Below the pieces are notes generated by a model, which was given only the letters and a program-made list of their open reading frames with translations, made no database searches and was not told the DNA's origin. Made by a program: the position numbers and the translations under genes. From contig NZ_CP060201.1 in the NCBI RefSeq assembly GCF_013407925.2, positions 558,001 through 622,000 of the forward strand: a stretch of DNA of 64,000 nt, given 5' to 3'. This document shows, piece by piece, positions 42,799 through 52,256 of the stretch. Numbering within the stretch: position 1 is the first letter of the stretch; each line of letters begins with the position of its first letter. Origin of the DNA: Pseudomonas protegens (GTDB lineage Bacteria; Pseudomonadota; Gammaproteobacteria; Pseudomonadales; Pseudomonadaceae).

Positions 42799-44436
42799 TT
42801 ACAGCGCCATGTCGGCCGCTGGGTTGCTCTCGGGCTTGGCCAGGCTGGCCGGAGCCTGGGGCGCTGCACCTTTCACCGCAGGTGGCGGGGTCAGTTGCAG
42901 CACTTCGGCGGTGTAGGCCCACTCTTTGGCGACACGCTCGGGGCTGTCGTTCAGGGCGGTGCCGTAGCTCGGTACGATCTGCTTCAGCTTCTCTTGCCAG
43001 GCCGGAGTCGCAACCTGGTCCTTGAAGACTTTCTGCAGCACGCTGAGCATGATCGGCGCGGCGGTCGAGGCACCTGGGGAAGCGCCCAGCAGGCCGGCGA
43101 TGCTGCCGTCCTGGGAAGCGACGATCTCGGTGCCCAGTTTCAGCACGCCGCCCTTCTCTTCGTCACGCTTGATGATCTGCACGCGCTGACCGGCCTGCCA
43201 CAGGCGCCAGTCTTCTTTCTTGGCGTTGGGGAAGTATTCCTTCAAGGCGTTGAAGCGGTCGTCATCCGACAGCATCAGCTGGCCGGCCAGGTATTCCACC
43301 AACGGGTACTGTTCGATGCCGACTTTGGTCATCGGCCAGAAGTTGTGGGTGGTGGTGCTGGTCAGCAGGTCGAAGTACGAACCTTCCTTGAGGAACTTGG
43401 TGGAGAAGGTGGCGAATGGGCCAAACAGGATCACCCGCTTGCCGTCCAGTACGCGGGTGTCCAGGTGCGGAACCGACATCGGCGGTGCACCCACCGAAGC
43501 CTTGCCGTAGGCCTTGGCCAGGTGCTGCTCGGCCACCGTGGCGTTGTCGGTCACCAGGAACGAACCACCCACCGGGAAGCCGGCATAGTCGTTGGCTTCA
43601 GGAATGCCCGACTTCTGCAGCAGGTGCAGGGCACCGCCGCCAGCGCCGATGAACACGAACTTGGCGTCGGTCTCGGTTTTCGAACCGTCCTTGAGGTTCT
43701 TGTAGGTCACGCGCCACGAGCCGTCTTGATTGCGCTCGATGTCCTGCACTTCGCTGGACAGCTTGAGGGCAAAGTTCGGCTGGGCTTGCAGGTGGGCGAC
43801 GAACTGGCGAGTGATCTCGCCGAAGTTGACGTCGGTGCCGATCGGGGTCCAGGTCGCAGCGATCTTCTGCGCCGGATCACGACCTTCCATCATCAGTGGC
43901 ACCCACTTCTTGATCTGCTCGGCGTCTTCGGAGTACTGCATGCCGCTGAATAGCGGGCTGGCCTGCAGGGCCTCGTAGCGCGCCTTCAAGAACTTGATGT
44001 TGTCATCGCCCCAGACGAAGCTCATGTGCGGCGTGGAGTTGATGAACGAACGCGGGTTCTTCAGCACGCCGTTCTTGACCTGCCAGGACCAGAACTGCCG
44101 GGAAATCTGGAACGCTTCGTTGATCTCGATGGCCTTGGCGATCTCGATCTTGCCGTCCTTGCCTTCCGGGGTGTAGTTCAGCTCGGCCAAAGCGGAGTGA
44201 CCGGTACCGGCGTTGTTCCAGCCGTTGGAGCTTTCTTCAGCCACGCCATCCAGGCGCTCGACCATCTCCATCGACCAATCGGGCTGCAGCTCGTTGAGCC
44301 AGACCCCGAGGGTCGAACTCATGATGCCGCCACCGATCAGCAGTACATCCACTTTCTTCGGCTCAGCCGCGTGCGCGGTCGTGAGGCCTATCGACATCGC
44401 CAGCCCGATCAGGGCCGTGTTCACTTTCTTCAACAT
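42799..44436 (-). CDS. mqo: Malate:quinone oxidoreductase
   Basis: Oxidises malate to oxaloacetate and passes electrons to quinone; FAD enzyme on the inner face of the inner membrane, part of the TCA cycle. The 545-residue protein has [18 protein letters not shown] at the FAD site, [43 protein letters not shown], and [16 protein letters not shown] near the C terminus. The first 23 residues look like a signal sequence ([22 protein letters not shown]), which is odd for a protein that uses cytoplasmic malate. It ends with an Ala/Pro-rich tail. A 726-base region without gene lies upstream. Confidence 0.95.
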   Translation of the reverse strand: MLKKVNTALIGLAMSIGLTTAHAAEPKKVDVLLIGGGIMSSTLGVWLNELQPDWSMEMVERLDGVAEESSNGWNNAGTGHSALAELNYTPEGKDGKIEIAKAIEINEAFQISRQFWSWQVKNGVLKNPRSFINSTPHMSFVWGDDNIKFLKARYEALQASPLFSGMQYSEDAEQIKKWVPLMMEGRDPAQKIAATWTPIGTDVNFGEITRQFVAHLQAQPNFALKLSSEVQDIERNQDGSWRVTYKNLKDGSKTETDAKFVFIGAGGGALHLLQKSGIPEANDYAGFPVGGSFLVTDNATVAEQHLAKAYGKASVGAPPMSVPHLDTRVLDGKRVILFGPFATFSTKFLKEGSYFDLLTSTTTHNFWPMTKVGIEQYPLVEYLAGQLMLSDDDRFNALKEYFPNAKKEDWRLWQAGQRVQIIKRDEEKGGVLKLGTEIVASQDGSIAGLLGASPGASTAAPIMLSVLQKVFKDQVATPAWQEKLKQIVPSYGTALNDSPERVAKEWAYTAEVLQLTPPPAVKGAAPQAPASLAKPESNPAADMAL

Positions 44437-45162
44437 TCTGTAGTACCTACGATAGAACGCCATCCGCCGCCCCATCCTCGATCCTGCACGCTCGGCACCT
44501 GGCGAAACAGGCATTTCGCAGGCCCTGGACACGCGCATTCAGAAGAACTGGAGGGTGGGCACACAAGGCCGACGAGACTGGCTCGACCTCAGTTTTATAT
44601 CGCTCGGGCGCTGACTTCTTATCGTTTTTGGCTTCAGCTACTTGAGTGACACTTGTTTCTCGGGACTCATCACGGGGGCACCGCCTGCCGGCTGCGCAGC
44701 CCCACTCCTTTCACCGGCATCGGCCTCGGCACGACGCACAATGCCGACGCCCGTCGACACGGGGCCAGCAGCAAAAGAAGGGTCGGGTTCAACCAAAGAA
44801 GGTCAACGAACACTGCCTGACATTGCATTCGGCAGGTTTGCCCGGACACTCCCGCCCACGTGCAAGGACCCGCTCAGGCCACTTGAAGCAAAGCATGGGG
44901 GAGGTATTTCCGCACAAACGATGAACCGATTCAGCGCAAGAATATCATTACGGCATCAGCCTGTCTTGAGCGGAGCGGCTGCCCCGGGCCCCGGACAAAC
45001 CGCGACCCACTACGACACCCGCCGCAATCAATGCGTCACAACGCCGCTGGCCGATCACCGCGCCACAGCGCTGCACTGCGCCTTGGCGGGCAGCGATGGC
45101 GCGGGCATCATGATGCGCCTGCAACACCTGCCAGACCATCGTCAAGGACAAGAAGAACAACC
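44437..45162. other. 726-base gap upstream of mqo, no gene seen
   Basis: This divergent region between mqo (minus) and the thioesterase gene (plus) has no ORF with native codon use. It is less GC-rich in its centre (around 44890-44960: AAGAATATCATTACGG). It presumably carries the mqo promoter and may hold a small RNA. No clear operator or terminator was found. Confidence 0.4.
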
Positions 45163-45657
45163 ATGCACGAAACCTCCCTGCAAGACACCACCGCCCCCGA
45201 GGGCGTGTGCTTCGGCTGCGGCAGCCGCAACCACCACGGCCTGCACATCAAGAGCCATTGGCACGCGGACGGCGTGCATGTGGTCGCCGAGCACCTGCCC
45301 GATGCCAAGTACTGCGGCTGGCCGGACCTGGTCTACGGCGGCCTGATCGCCATGCTGGTGGACTGCCACTCCAACTGGACCGCCATGGCCTACCACTACC
45401 GCCACGAACAACGGGAACCGGGCAGCCTGCCACGCATCGACTGCGTGACCGGCAACCTGGGCATCAAGTTCATCAAGCCCACGCCCATGGGCGTGCCCCT
45501 GACCCTGCGGGCCCGGGTCGACGGCGAGGTGGGCCGCAAGAGCCGGGTCATCTGCGAGGTGTATGCCGGCGACGTGCTGACCGCCATCGGCGATTCGATC
45601 TTCGTCCGGGTCGATACCGCGCAACTCGCAGCGGCGGCCCACGGCCGCGATGCCTGA
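45163..45657 (+). CDS. PaaI-like hotdog thioesterase
   Basis: A 164-residue hotdog-fold protein: CFGCGSRNHHGLHIKSHW at the start, KYCGWPDLVYGGLIAMLVDCHSNWTAMAYH with the family's central helix, and RARVDGEVGRKSRVICEVYAGDVLTAIGDSIFVRV. Members split acyl-CoA thioesters; the CxxCG start with two Cys and HH is that of the PaaI-like/YiiD relatives. Start ATG 45163 has AGAAGAAC upstream. Its 3' end is 20 bases from the convergent tautomerase gene. Confidence 0.82.
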   Translation: MHETSLQDTTAPEGVCFGCGSRNHHGLHIKSHWHADGVHVVAEHLPDAKYCGWPDLVYGGLIAMLVDCHSNWTAMAYHYRHEQREPGSLPRIDCVTGNLGIKFIKPTPMGVPLTLRARVDGEVGRKSRVICEVYAGDVLTAIGDSIFVRVDTAQLAAAAHGRDA

Positions 45658-45677
45658 GCCCGGGCCAGAAACCTGAG

Positions 45678-46133
45678 CTACTGACCAGTCGCCTGGGACA
45701 GGTGCCGATACCCCGCCGCCCGGGTGAAATCCGCCAGCTGCCACAGCGTGCCATTGGCGCCCCAGGTGCCATCGGGCACTTCATCCAGCAGGATCGAGGT
45801 CATCAGCACCCGCCCGTCCTCTGCCGACCGGCACGCGGCCAGGGCCTGATGCAACCCGGCGACATAGGCCTGGCGCCGGGCAGCATCGAGCACCCCAGCG
45901 GGCACCTTGACCTGCACCAGGCAAGGCAGCGCCTGGGCACCAGGATCGGCGCCGCCACAGCGCCAGGCGCCCGGGGCCAGCTCCTCCAGCAAGACCCAGC
46001 ACAGCGCCCGCTGACGCGGGTCCTCGCCGATCTGCTCCACGTCCAGCGCCACTTGCGTCACCTCCTGCAGGATCCGCTCACGCTGCTGGGCATCGAAGGC
46101 GCCCTGGGGAATCTTGATCAGGATGTTGGGCAT
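45678..46133 (-). CDS. Duplicated tautomerase-superfamily protein
   Basis: A 151-residue protein in which a tautomerase-like beta-alpha-beta unit occurs twice: PNILIKIPQGAFDAQQRERIL...LLEELAPGAW and PCLVQVKVPAGVLDAARRQAY...LLDEVPDGTW. The first copy begins MPNIL, so Pro2 becomes the catalytic N-terminal proline after Met removal. The layout is that of fused 4-oxalocrotonate tautomerase/MIF-type proteins. Start ATG 46133. It lies opposite an AraC-family regulator with 98 bases between them, so that regulator probably controls it. Confidence 0.82.
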   Translation of the reverse strand: MPNILIKIPQGAFDAQQRERILQEVTQVALDVEQIGEDPRQRALCWVLLEELAPGAWRCGGADPGAQALPCLVQVKVPAGVLDAARRQAYVAGLHQALAACRSAEDGRVLMTSILLDEVPDGTWGANGTLWQLADFTRAAGYRHLSQATGQ

Positions 46134-46231
46134 CGCTATCACCACTCGAAGAAAAAATGAGCGGCTATTGAGCCTCTTGCCCCGCTCGGCCAACAGCGAC
46201 CGATTCGACATCTTTCATGCATAATCGGCCA

Positions 46232-47191
46232 ATGAACGATTTCACCGTCCTGCTGCTTCCCGGTGCCTTTGCCTCCAGCGTCGCCCTGACCCTGGACATA
46301 CTGTCCTGCGCCGCCCTGCTGGCTCCGCGCCTGGGGCTGGGCGCGCCGCGCTGGCGGGTCTGTGCACTGCACGCTGGCCAGGTGCGCCTGGGGCAAGGCT
46401 TGCTGCTGGAAGTCGAGGCCCTGGACGCCACGGCCGACGACCGCTCCTGCTGGATTCTGCCGGGGCTGGGCCTCGACACCCCGGAAGCCATCGCCCAGCG
46501 CCTGCAGCATGCGGATGTGGCACCCGTGCTCCAGACCCTGCGCCATCACGTGCAGAGCGGCGCGCCAGTCGCGGCGTCCTGTTCCGCCGTGTTCCTGCTG
46601 CAGGCCGCCGGGCTGCTGCACGGGCGCCGGGTAACCACCTCCTGGTGGCTGGCGCCGCTGCTGCAAGAGTGGGTCGCCGACTGCCACGTGGACCCGGATC
46701 AGATGGTCATCGTCGATCCGCCGCTGACCACCGCCGGTGCCGCCCTGGGCCAGTCCGACCTGTTGCTGCACTTGCTGCGCAGGCGCTTCTCCCCGGCCCT
46801 GGCGGACGCGGTCGGGCAGGTGCTGCTGATTGATCGACGCCAGTTGCAAGCGCCTTGCACGGTTCCGGCGATGATGGCCCAGGGCAACGCCCTGATCAGT
46901 CGTCTCAGCGCCCATATCGAAGCCTGCCTGCCGCGGCTGCCCAGCGTCGGCGAACTGGCGGCGCAGTTTGGCATGTCCGAACGCACCCTGGGCCGTCAGG
47001 TGCGCAAGGCCACCGGCCACAGCAGCTTGCGCCTGATCCAGCGCGTGCAACTGAACCGCGCCCGGGCGCTGCTGCAGAACAGCAAATACTCGGTGGAAAG
47101 CGTCGCCGAACAGGTCGGTTATCAGGACGCCACCGCCCTGCGCCGGCTGATGCGCAAGCTGCTCAACGCCACGCCGCGACAGCTGCGTTGA
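46232..47191 (+). CDS. GlxA-type AraC family regulator (DJ-1/PfpI + AraC)
   Basis: A 319-residue activator. Residues 1-180 form a DJ-1/PfpI-like domain (FTVLLLPGAFASSVALTLDIL, SCWILPGLGLDTPEAIAQRL, PVAASCSAVFLLQAAGLL), which senses a small molecule, and residues 215-319 form the AraC double helix-turn-helix (SVGELAAQFGMSERTLGRQVRKATGHSSLRLIQRVQLNRARALL, SVESVAEQVGYQDATALRRLMRKL). Start ATG 46232 (MNDFTVLLL) fits the domain; ATG five codons upstream is possible. Divergent from the duplicated tautomerase. Confidence 0.88.
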   Translation: MNDFTVLLLPGAFASSVALTLDILSCAALLAPRLGLGAPRWRVCALHAGQVRLGQGLLLEVEALDATADDRSCWILPGLGLDTPEAIAQRLQHADVAPVLQTLRHHVQSGAPVAASCSAVFLLQAAGLLHGRRVTTSWWLAPLLQEWVADCHVDPDQMVIVDPPLTTAGAALGQSDLLLHLLRRRFSPALADAVGQVLLIDRRQLQAPCTVPAMMAQGNALISRLSAHIEACLPRLPSVGELAAQFGMSERTLGRQVRKATGHSSLRLIQRVQLNRARALLQNSKYSVESVAEQVGYQDATALRRLMRKLLNATPRQLR

Positions 47192-47272
47192 ACACCGACG
47201 CGCTACTGCCGCCCCGCCGCCTTTGTTACATTGCCCACCCCCCTACCCACTGACAGGAAATCAGCCCTGACC

Positions 47273-47968
47273 ATGGACATTCAGGAAATCCAGCGGCGCC
47301 TGGCCAAGCCGGCGCTGCAACTGATCCCCGGCGGTTTTCGCCCCACCCACAGTGACGAGGAAAGCTGGCTGGGCCGGGTGTTTCTGTTTCGCGAGGATGA
47401 AGAGCTGCCACGCAACAGCGCCGGGGAAACCCTGCTGCCGTTCGCCCAGCTCCATCTGCCGGCTCTGCCCTGGCACAGCCCGCTGCTGGAAGGCGTGCGG
47501 GTGCTCACGGTGTTCGTCGCCAACCCCTTCCCCGAGCCTCTGGAACCCATGGGCGAGCGCTGGCTGATTCGCGAATACCGTGCCGAGGATGTCCTGGTGC
47601 GCAAGGAACTGACCGCCCCGGGAGCCTTTCTCAAACCCTTCCCGCTCAAGGCCGAAGCCGTGCCCGCGGACTTTCCGCTGTGGGACGGCGGTGGCGTGCC
47701 GGAGGACCTGGAGCGGGAAATCCTCGAACTGGAAAACGCCGGGCAGATCGAGTGCTACTACGACCTGGTGAGCCATTGCTACCAGCACAAGCTCGGGGGC
47801 TACCCCTCGTTCTGCCAGTCGGGGATCGATGCCGGGGACGGTTTCGAATTCGTGATGCAGATTTCCTCCGACACCAAGATCAACCTCAACGTGGTGCACG
47901 GCGGCAGCCTGATGTTCTGGAAGCATCCCGGCAGCGGCGAATGGGCGCTGTACTACGACTTCTATTGA
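47273..47968 (+). CDS. DUF1963 (YwqG-like) protein
   Basis: A 231-residue cytosolic protein with the DUF1963 signature HKLGGYPSFCQ near residue 180, FLFREDEELPRNSAGETLLPFAQLHL at the N terminus and FEFVMQISSDTKINLNVVHGGSLMFWKHPGSGEWALYYDFY at the end. The family is all-beta and of unknown function; members turn up in toxin-immunity and stress contexts. ATG 47273 has GACAGGAAA about 13 bases upstream. Follows the AraC gene on the same strand, after 81 bases. Confidence 0.82.
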   Translation: MDIQEIQRRLAKPALQLIPGGFRPTHSDEESWLGRVFLFREDEELPRNSAGETLLPFAQLHLPALPWHSPLLEGVRVLTVFVANPFPEPLEPMGERWLIREYRAEDVLVRKELTAPGAFLKPFPLKAEAVPADFPLWDGGGVPEDLEREILELENAGQIECYYDLVSHCYQHKLGGYPSFCQSGIDAGDGFEFVMQISSDTKINLNVVHGGSLMFWKHPGSGEWALYYDFY

Positions 47969-48061
47969 GGCCTACCGGCTAACATCGATTTCATCCAGCG
48001 GCGGATGAAATGCCCCGGCGCCGGGTGCATCATGGGCGCTGCCATTTTTCCGGAGACTTGC

Positions 48062-48913
48062 ATGCCCATGCGCTCATTGCTCTTGCCCGCCGCCGCCCTG
48101 TCGCTGGGCTTGCTGGCGGCCACCGGCGCCGCCGCCGACGACCAATCGCAACTGATCGAGTCGATCAACGCCTACCGCAGCCAGCCGCAACGCTGCGCCA
48201 ACCAGGCCTCCTCGGAGTTGCCGCCACTGGCCAGCGATCCGCGCCTGATCCTGCCGGTGGACAACATCGGCGACTTGCAACAGGCCATGTCCCGGGCGGG
48301 CTACCCCATGGTCAACGTGCAGGCCATCAGCCTCTCCGGGCCACGGGATGCCCAGGCGGCGATGCAGGCGGTGCGCGAGAGCTTCTGCCAGGTGGTGCTG
48401 GACCCGCAGTTCGTCGATATCGGCGTCAATCGCCAGGCCAACCAGTGGCGCATCGTCCTCGCCCGGCCGTTGCTGTCCGCGCGTCTCGGCGATTGGCAAG
48501 CCGAGGGCCAGCAACTGCTGGCCCAGATCAATACCGCCCGCAGCCAGCCGCGGCAATGCGGCGAGCAGCGCTTCGCCGCCACCGTGCCGCTGGCCTGGAA
48601 CGCCACCCTGGGCAGCACCGCCGAAGCCCACAGCCGGGCCATGGCCAACCAGAACTACTTCGATCACAAGGACCACGACGGCCGCACCCCGGGCGACCGC
48701 GCGGAGCTGGCAGGCTATGCCGGCCAGCAGGTGGGCGAGAACATCGCCGCCGGCCAGGACAGCGTGCGCAAGGTGCTGGACGGCTGGCTGGCCAGCCCCG
48801 GGCATTGCGCCAACCTGATGAACCCGACCTACCGCGAACTGGGCGCGGCCTACGCGGTGGACCCGAAAAGCGACGCCGGCATCTACTGGACGGCGATGTT
48901 CGGCGCGCCCTGA
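48062..48913 (+). CDS. Secreted CAP/SCP domain protein
   Basis: A 283-residue exported protein. Signal peptide MPMRSLLLPAAALSLGLLAATGAAA. The C-terminal CAP domain (about residues 150-283) has QINTARSQPRQCGEQRFAATVPLAWNATLG, HSRAMANQNYFDHKDHDGRTPGDRAE, VGENIAAGQDSVRKVLDGWLASPGHCANLMNP and ELGAAYA, with the family's His and Glu positions. The N-terminal half begins with a similar SINAYRSQPQRCANQ segment, as if the domain start had been copied. CAP proteins in bacteria have unclear roles. GGAG lies seven bases before ATG 48062. Confidence 0.85.
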   Translation: MPMRSLLLPAAALSLGLLAATGAAADDQSQLIESINAYRSQPQRCANQASSELPPLASDPRLILPVDNIGDLQQAMSRAGYPMVNVQAISLSGPRDAQAAMQAVRESFCQVVLDPQFVDIGVNRQANQWRIVLARPLLSARLGDWQAEGQQLLAQINTARSQPRQCGEQRFAATVPLAWNATLGSTAEAHSRAMANQNYFDHKDHDGRTPGDRAELAGYAGQQVGENIAAGQDSVRKVLDGWLASPGHCANLMNPTYRELGAAYAVDPKSDAGIYWTAMFGAP

Positions 48914-49127
48914 ACCCAGTGCCCGGGGCGTGGCTGCCACGCCCTGAAGCTGCAACCGGGCCTCCACGACAACGAAGGAACGACACCCACGCGCCCCGGC
49001 CTCTGCGGTGCGAGGCCGGTTGGCCCGCGCAACCATCGGTCGGCCGTCCTCACGGTGCGCCCGGGTTTTCTATGCTTGTAGCCCTGCCTTCGGATCATTC
49101 GCTCTCCCTCACACAGGAACGCCGATC

Positions 49128-50180
49128 ATGCAAACCTTCGGTTACGCAGCCCAGTCCGCCGGGGTTCCCCTGGCGCCTTTCACCTTCCAGCGTCGCGCCC
49201 TGCGCGCCAACGACGTGGCGATGGAAATCCTCTATTGCGGGGTCTGCCACTCCGACCTGCACCAGGCGCGCAACGACTGGGGCGCCAGCCGCTACCCCAT
49301 GGTCCCGGGCCACGAGATCGTCGGCCGGGTCACCGCCGTCGGCCCCGAGGTCAAGCAGTACAAGGTCGGCGACAGCGTCGCCGTCGGCTGCATGGTGGAC
49401 TCCTGCCAGGTATGCGACCAGTGCCGCAAGGGCGAAGAACAGATGTGCCGCGAGCACAATACCCAGACCTACAACGGCCTGGACCGCATCACCCGCGAGG
49501 TGACCTACGGCGGCTACTCCAAGCATCTGGTGGTACGCGAAGAATTCGTCCTGCGGGTGCCCGAGGGCCTGGACCTGGCCAAGGCCGCGCCGCTGCTGTG
49601 CGCCGGCATCACCACCTATTCGCCGCTGCGCACCTGGAATGTCGGGCCCGGCAGCCGGGTGGGGGTCATCGGCCTCGGTGGCCTGGGGCACATGGCGGTC
49701 AAGCTGGCGGTGGGCATGGGAGCCAAGGTCACGGTCCTCAGCCGCAGCGCCGACAAGCGCGCCGACGCCCTGGCCCTGGGCGCCGATGCACTGCTGGTGT
49801 CCAGCGACCCGCAGGCCATGGCCCGCGCCCAGTCGAGCTTCGACCTGATCATCGACACCATTCCGGTGCGCCACGACGTCTCGCCCTACATGCCCCTGCT
49901 GGACATCGACTGCACCCTGGTGATCGTCGGCCAGGTCGGGCCGATCGACGAACAACTGACCCTGCCCATGCTCCTGGGCCGGCGCCGGCTGGCCGGTTCA
50001 CCCATCGGCGGCATTGCCCAGACCCAGGAAATGCTCGACTTCTGCGCGCGCAAGACCATCCTCCCGGACTGCGAAATGATCGCCATGCAGGACATCAACC
50101 AGGCCTTCGAACGCATGGAACGGGCCGATGTGCGCTACCGCTTCGTGATCGACATGGCGTCCCTGGGCAGCGGCGCCTGA
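49128..50180 (+). CDS. Zinc-dependent alcohol dehydrogenase (cinnamyl-alcohol/YahK type)
   Basis: A 350-residue MDR enzyme that interconverts alcohols and aldehydes with NADP. Catalytic zinc ligands fall in GVCHSDLHQ (Cys) and GHEIVGRV (His-Glu), the structural zinc site is the four-cysteine string CQVCDQCRKGEEQMC, and the cofactor fold is SRVGVIGLGGLGHMAVKLAVGMG. The YahK/CAD group is shown by NTQTYNGLDRITREVTYGGYS and by the length. ATG 49128 has AGGAA nine bases upstream. The gene stands alone. Confidence 0.9.
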   Translation: MQTFGYAAQSAGVPLAPFTFQRRALRANDVAMEILYCGVCHSDLHQARNDWGASRYPMVPGHEIVGRVTAVGPEVKQYKVGDSVAVGCMVDSCQVCDQCRKGEEQMCREHNTQTYNGLDRITREVTYGGYSKHLVVREEFVLRVPEGLDLAKAAPLLCAGITTYSPLRTWNVGPGSRVGVIGLGGLGHMAVKLAVGMGAKVTVLSRSADKRADALALGADALLVSSDPQAMARAQSSFDLIIDTIPVRHDVSPYMPLLDIDCTLVIVGQVGPIDEQLTLPMLLGRRRLAGSPIGGIAQTQEMLDFCARKTILPDCEMIAMQDINQAFERMERADVRYRFVIDMASLGSGA

Positions 50181-50370
50181 AACCCGGCCTGGCACCAGCA
50201 GTGAACACTCGCAAGTGAATGAAGGGTCGATAGCGGCACCCATGCCTATTGCTTTGCACCGCCGTGTCGATAACCCGTCACACCGCTCCCTCTGGCGCGC
50301 CGCGGCCCGCATCCGGCCCGCGACGCAGCAGAGGGCGCGACCGACCTTCATTCGATAGCGAGACGATTCA

Positions 50371-50595
50371 ATGGTTATGTTGCTGATCCTGTCAGGGCTG
50401 GCACTTACGGTGGCGATGCAGTTCGCGATTTTCTGCGTGGCCCTGAAGAATTCTTTGGGCAATGCCATCCTCAGCCTGTTCATTCCCTTCTATGTGTACG
50501 TCTATGCCAGGAAAGACCCTCAAGCCCGGCCCTTTCTCTGGGGCTGGTACCGGGGCATAGCACTGCTGGTCGCGGGGGTTCTGGCCTCGGCCTAG
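50371..50595 (+). CDS. Small membrane protein, 74 aa
   Basis: A short protein with two strong hydrophobic segments (about 2-24 and 59-72) and an aromatic/positive loop between them (FYVYVYARKDPQARPFLWGWY). It belongs to no family I recognise. ATG 50371 has no strong ribosome site (GAGACGATTCA), but the codon use is normal. A terminator follows at 50634. Confidence 0.6.
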   Translation: MVMLLILSGLALTVAMQFAIFCVALKNSLGNAILSLFIPFYVYVYARKDPQARPFLWGWYRGIALLVAGVLASA

Positions 50596-50633
50596 GGACC
50601 GCGCCACAGGCTGCACCCAGCCAGGCACAAAGC

Positions 50634-50661
50634 AAAAGCCCCGAACATTCGGGGCTTTTTT
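50634..50661. terminator. Rho-independent terminator, two-way
   Basis: AAAAGCCCCGAA and TTCGGGGCTTTT form a 12-base stem around CA, followed by TTT on the plus strand and preceded by AAAA on the minus side. It sits between the convergent small membrane protein and the secreted protein at 50682. Confidence 0.85.
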
Positions 50662-50681
50662 TCATCAGGCCTGCTTGCACC

Positions 50682-51356
50682 TCATTTGTTGGCCGCCATC
50701 TGCCCTGCTTCGCCCTGACTCACCAGGGCCTTGAGCGATGCATCGAACTGCTTCAGCGCGTCGACCTGCAGTTCGGTCTGCTGATTGATCTGCGCCGCGA
50801 TCTCCGGCGCCGCCTTGCCCCGAACCCAGACCGACGGCAGGACCTTGGCCTGGATGCCTTCGGCCTGGCCGATGTATTGCAGGTTGGCGTCATAGAACTT
50901 GGCGATAAAACGCGCTTCCACCTTGCTGTTGCCCTTGGTCACCAGCTGGTTGTAAGTGTCGAGCATCACCACCGCATCGGGGCGGGCCTGGACCAGCGCA
51001 TCGAGGCTGTCATACAGCGTCACGCTGGCGAAGTGCTTCTGCAACGACGCCATCAACCAGTTGATCGCCCGCTGCGGGTCGGAGCTGTCGACAAAGGCCG
51101 CACTGATGCGCGGGTCGAGCCCGGCATTTTTTGCCCCGTTCAGCGCCACCGAGTGGTAGTGCTCCAGGTATTGCAGGGTATTGAGGGTGTTTTCGCTGTA
51201 CAGCACCCCGACCGACTGGGCGTGCCGCAGATCGGCGCCGCTGTCGGCCATGGGCAAGAAGTGGCAGGACATGTCATCGGCGGCGAAGGCTGTCGCAGAA
51301 GCACCGGTTCCCGCGATCAAGACAACCACAAGGGTCAATAGAGTCGAGATTCTCAT
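50682..51356 (-). CDS. Exported protein of unknown function, 224 aa
   Basis: A secreted or periplasmic protein with signal peptide RISTLLTLVVVLIAGTGASATAFA cleaved near residue 26. The mature part has SVGVLYSENTLNTLQYLEHYHSVALNGAKNAGLD, VTLYDSLDALVQARPDAVVMLDTYNQLVT and a helical C terminus; the layout of alternating strands and helices suggests a solute-binding-like or Rossmann-type fold. I do not recognise the family. ATG 51356 has AAGGAAA about eight bases upstream. Convergent with the small membrane protein through the terminator at 50634. Confidence 0.65.
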   Translation of the reverse strand: MRISTLLTLVVVLIAGTGASATAFAADDMSCHFLPMADSGADLRHAQSVGVLYSENTLNTLQYLEHYHSVALNGAKNAGLDPRISAAFVDSSDPQRAINWLMASLQKHFASVTLYDSLDALVQARPDAVVMLDTYNQLVTKGNSKVEARFIAKFYDANLQYIGQAEGIQAKVLPSVWVRGKAAPEIAAQINQQTELQVDALKQFDASLKALVSQGEAGQMAANK

Positions 51357-51601
51357 CGGGTGTTTCCTTCTGCAGCCAGCACGGTGTAAGCGCCATCTTC
51401 CTCCTTTGCTGGAAAAACGGAACCTGCACTTTTTGATGATAACTATCGATTGCAGCAATGATTGACAATCGGCCCCGATGCGCCACCACAGGTGCCCAGC
51501 CGATCGCGAGCGAAGATCGCAAAACTCTGCTTTTTTGGCTTACAGCTCAGCACCACCCCGATAGAATCAAGCCCCCTTTTTCTGCAAGACGAGTCCGAAC
51601 C

Positions 51602-52243
51602 ATGGATGCTCACTCGATATTGACCTACACCCTGGTGGCGGCCATCGCCATTGCCAGCCCCGGCCCCGCTACCCTGGTGGCGCTGCACAACAGCGTGGCC
51701 TACGGCGCCAAGTCCACTATCTGGTCATCGTTGGGCAATGTCAGCGGGCTGTTCTGCATGTCTGCCGCGGCCATGCTCGGCCTCGGCGCGCTGATCGCCA
51801 GTTCCGAGTGGGTTTTCAATGCGGTGAAGATCGTCGGTGCCGGCTACCTGTTCTACCTCGGCGCCAAGCAGCTGTTCAGCAAGCGCCAGCTGCTGAGCGC
51901 CAGCAGCGCCGACAACGGCAAGCTCGCGCCGCCGCCACGCTTCAAACTGTTCAAGTCGGCCTTCCTGACCGCCGCCACCAACCCCAAGGCGACGATCTTC
52001 TTCACCGCGCTGTTCCCGCAGTTCATCGACCAGCACACCGCGCTGCTGCCGCAGTTCTTCATCCTGACCCTGATCTTCATGGCCCTGTCGCTAACCTCCC
52101 TCAGCGTCTATGCGCTGCTCGCTTCCCGGGCCAAGGGCGTGTTGACCCGCCCGGCGCTGTCCAAGTGGGTCAATCGCGTAGTGGGTTCGACCTTCATCTT
52201 CTTCGGCACCAGCATCCTGGCCATGCGTCGGCAAACGGTCTGA
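51602..52243 (+). CDS. LysE/RhtB family exporter
   Basis: A 213-residue inner-membrane protein with the LysE signature (AIAIASPGPATLVALHNSVAYGAKSTIWSSLGNVSGL) and six hydrophobic segments, ending VGSTFIFFGTSIL. Exports amino acids or similar small molecules. Second LysE-type gene in this window. Start ATG 51602. An unknown gene starts 13 bases after its stop. Confidence 0.9.
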   Translation: MDAHSILTYTLVAAIAIASPGPATLVALHNSVAYGAKSTIWSSLGNVSGLFCMSAAAMLGLGALIASSEWVFNAVKIVGAGYLFYLGAKQLFSKRQLLSASSADNGKLAPPPRFKLFKSAFLTAATNPKATIFFTALFPQFIDQHTALLPQFFILTLIFMALSLTSLSVYALLASRAKGVLTRPALSKWVNRVVGSTFIFFGTSILAMRRQTV

Positions 52244-52256
52244 GCGATTAAACGTA

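Noticed and set aside
41704..43953. Open frame of 749 codons on the plus strand
   Set aside because: Antisense to the GNAT and mqo genes and part of the DeoR region; no recognisable domain.
44642..45346. Open frame of 234 codons in the gap upstream of mqo
   Set aside because: The second half is an out-of-frame shadow of the thioesterase gene and the first half has no native codon pattern.
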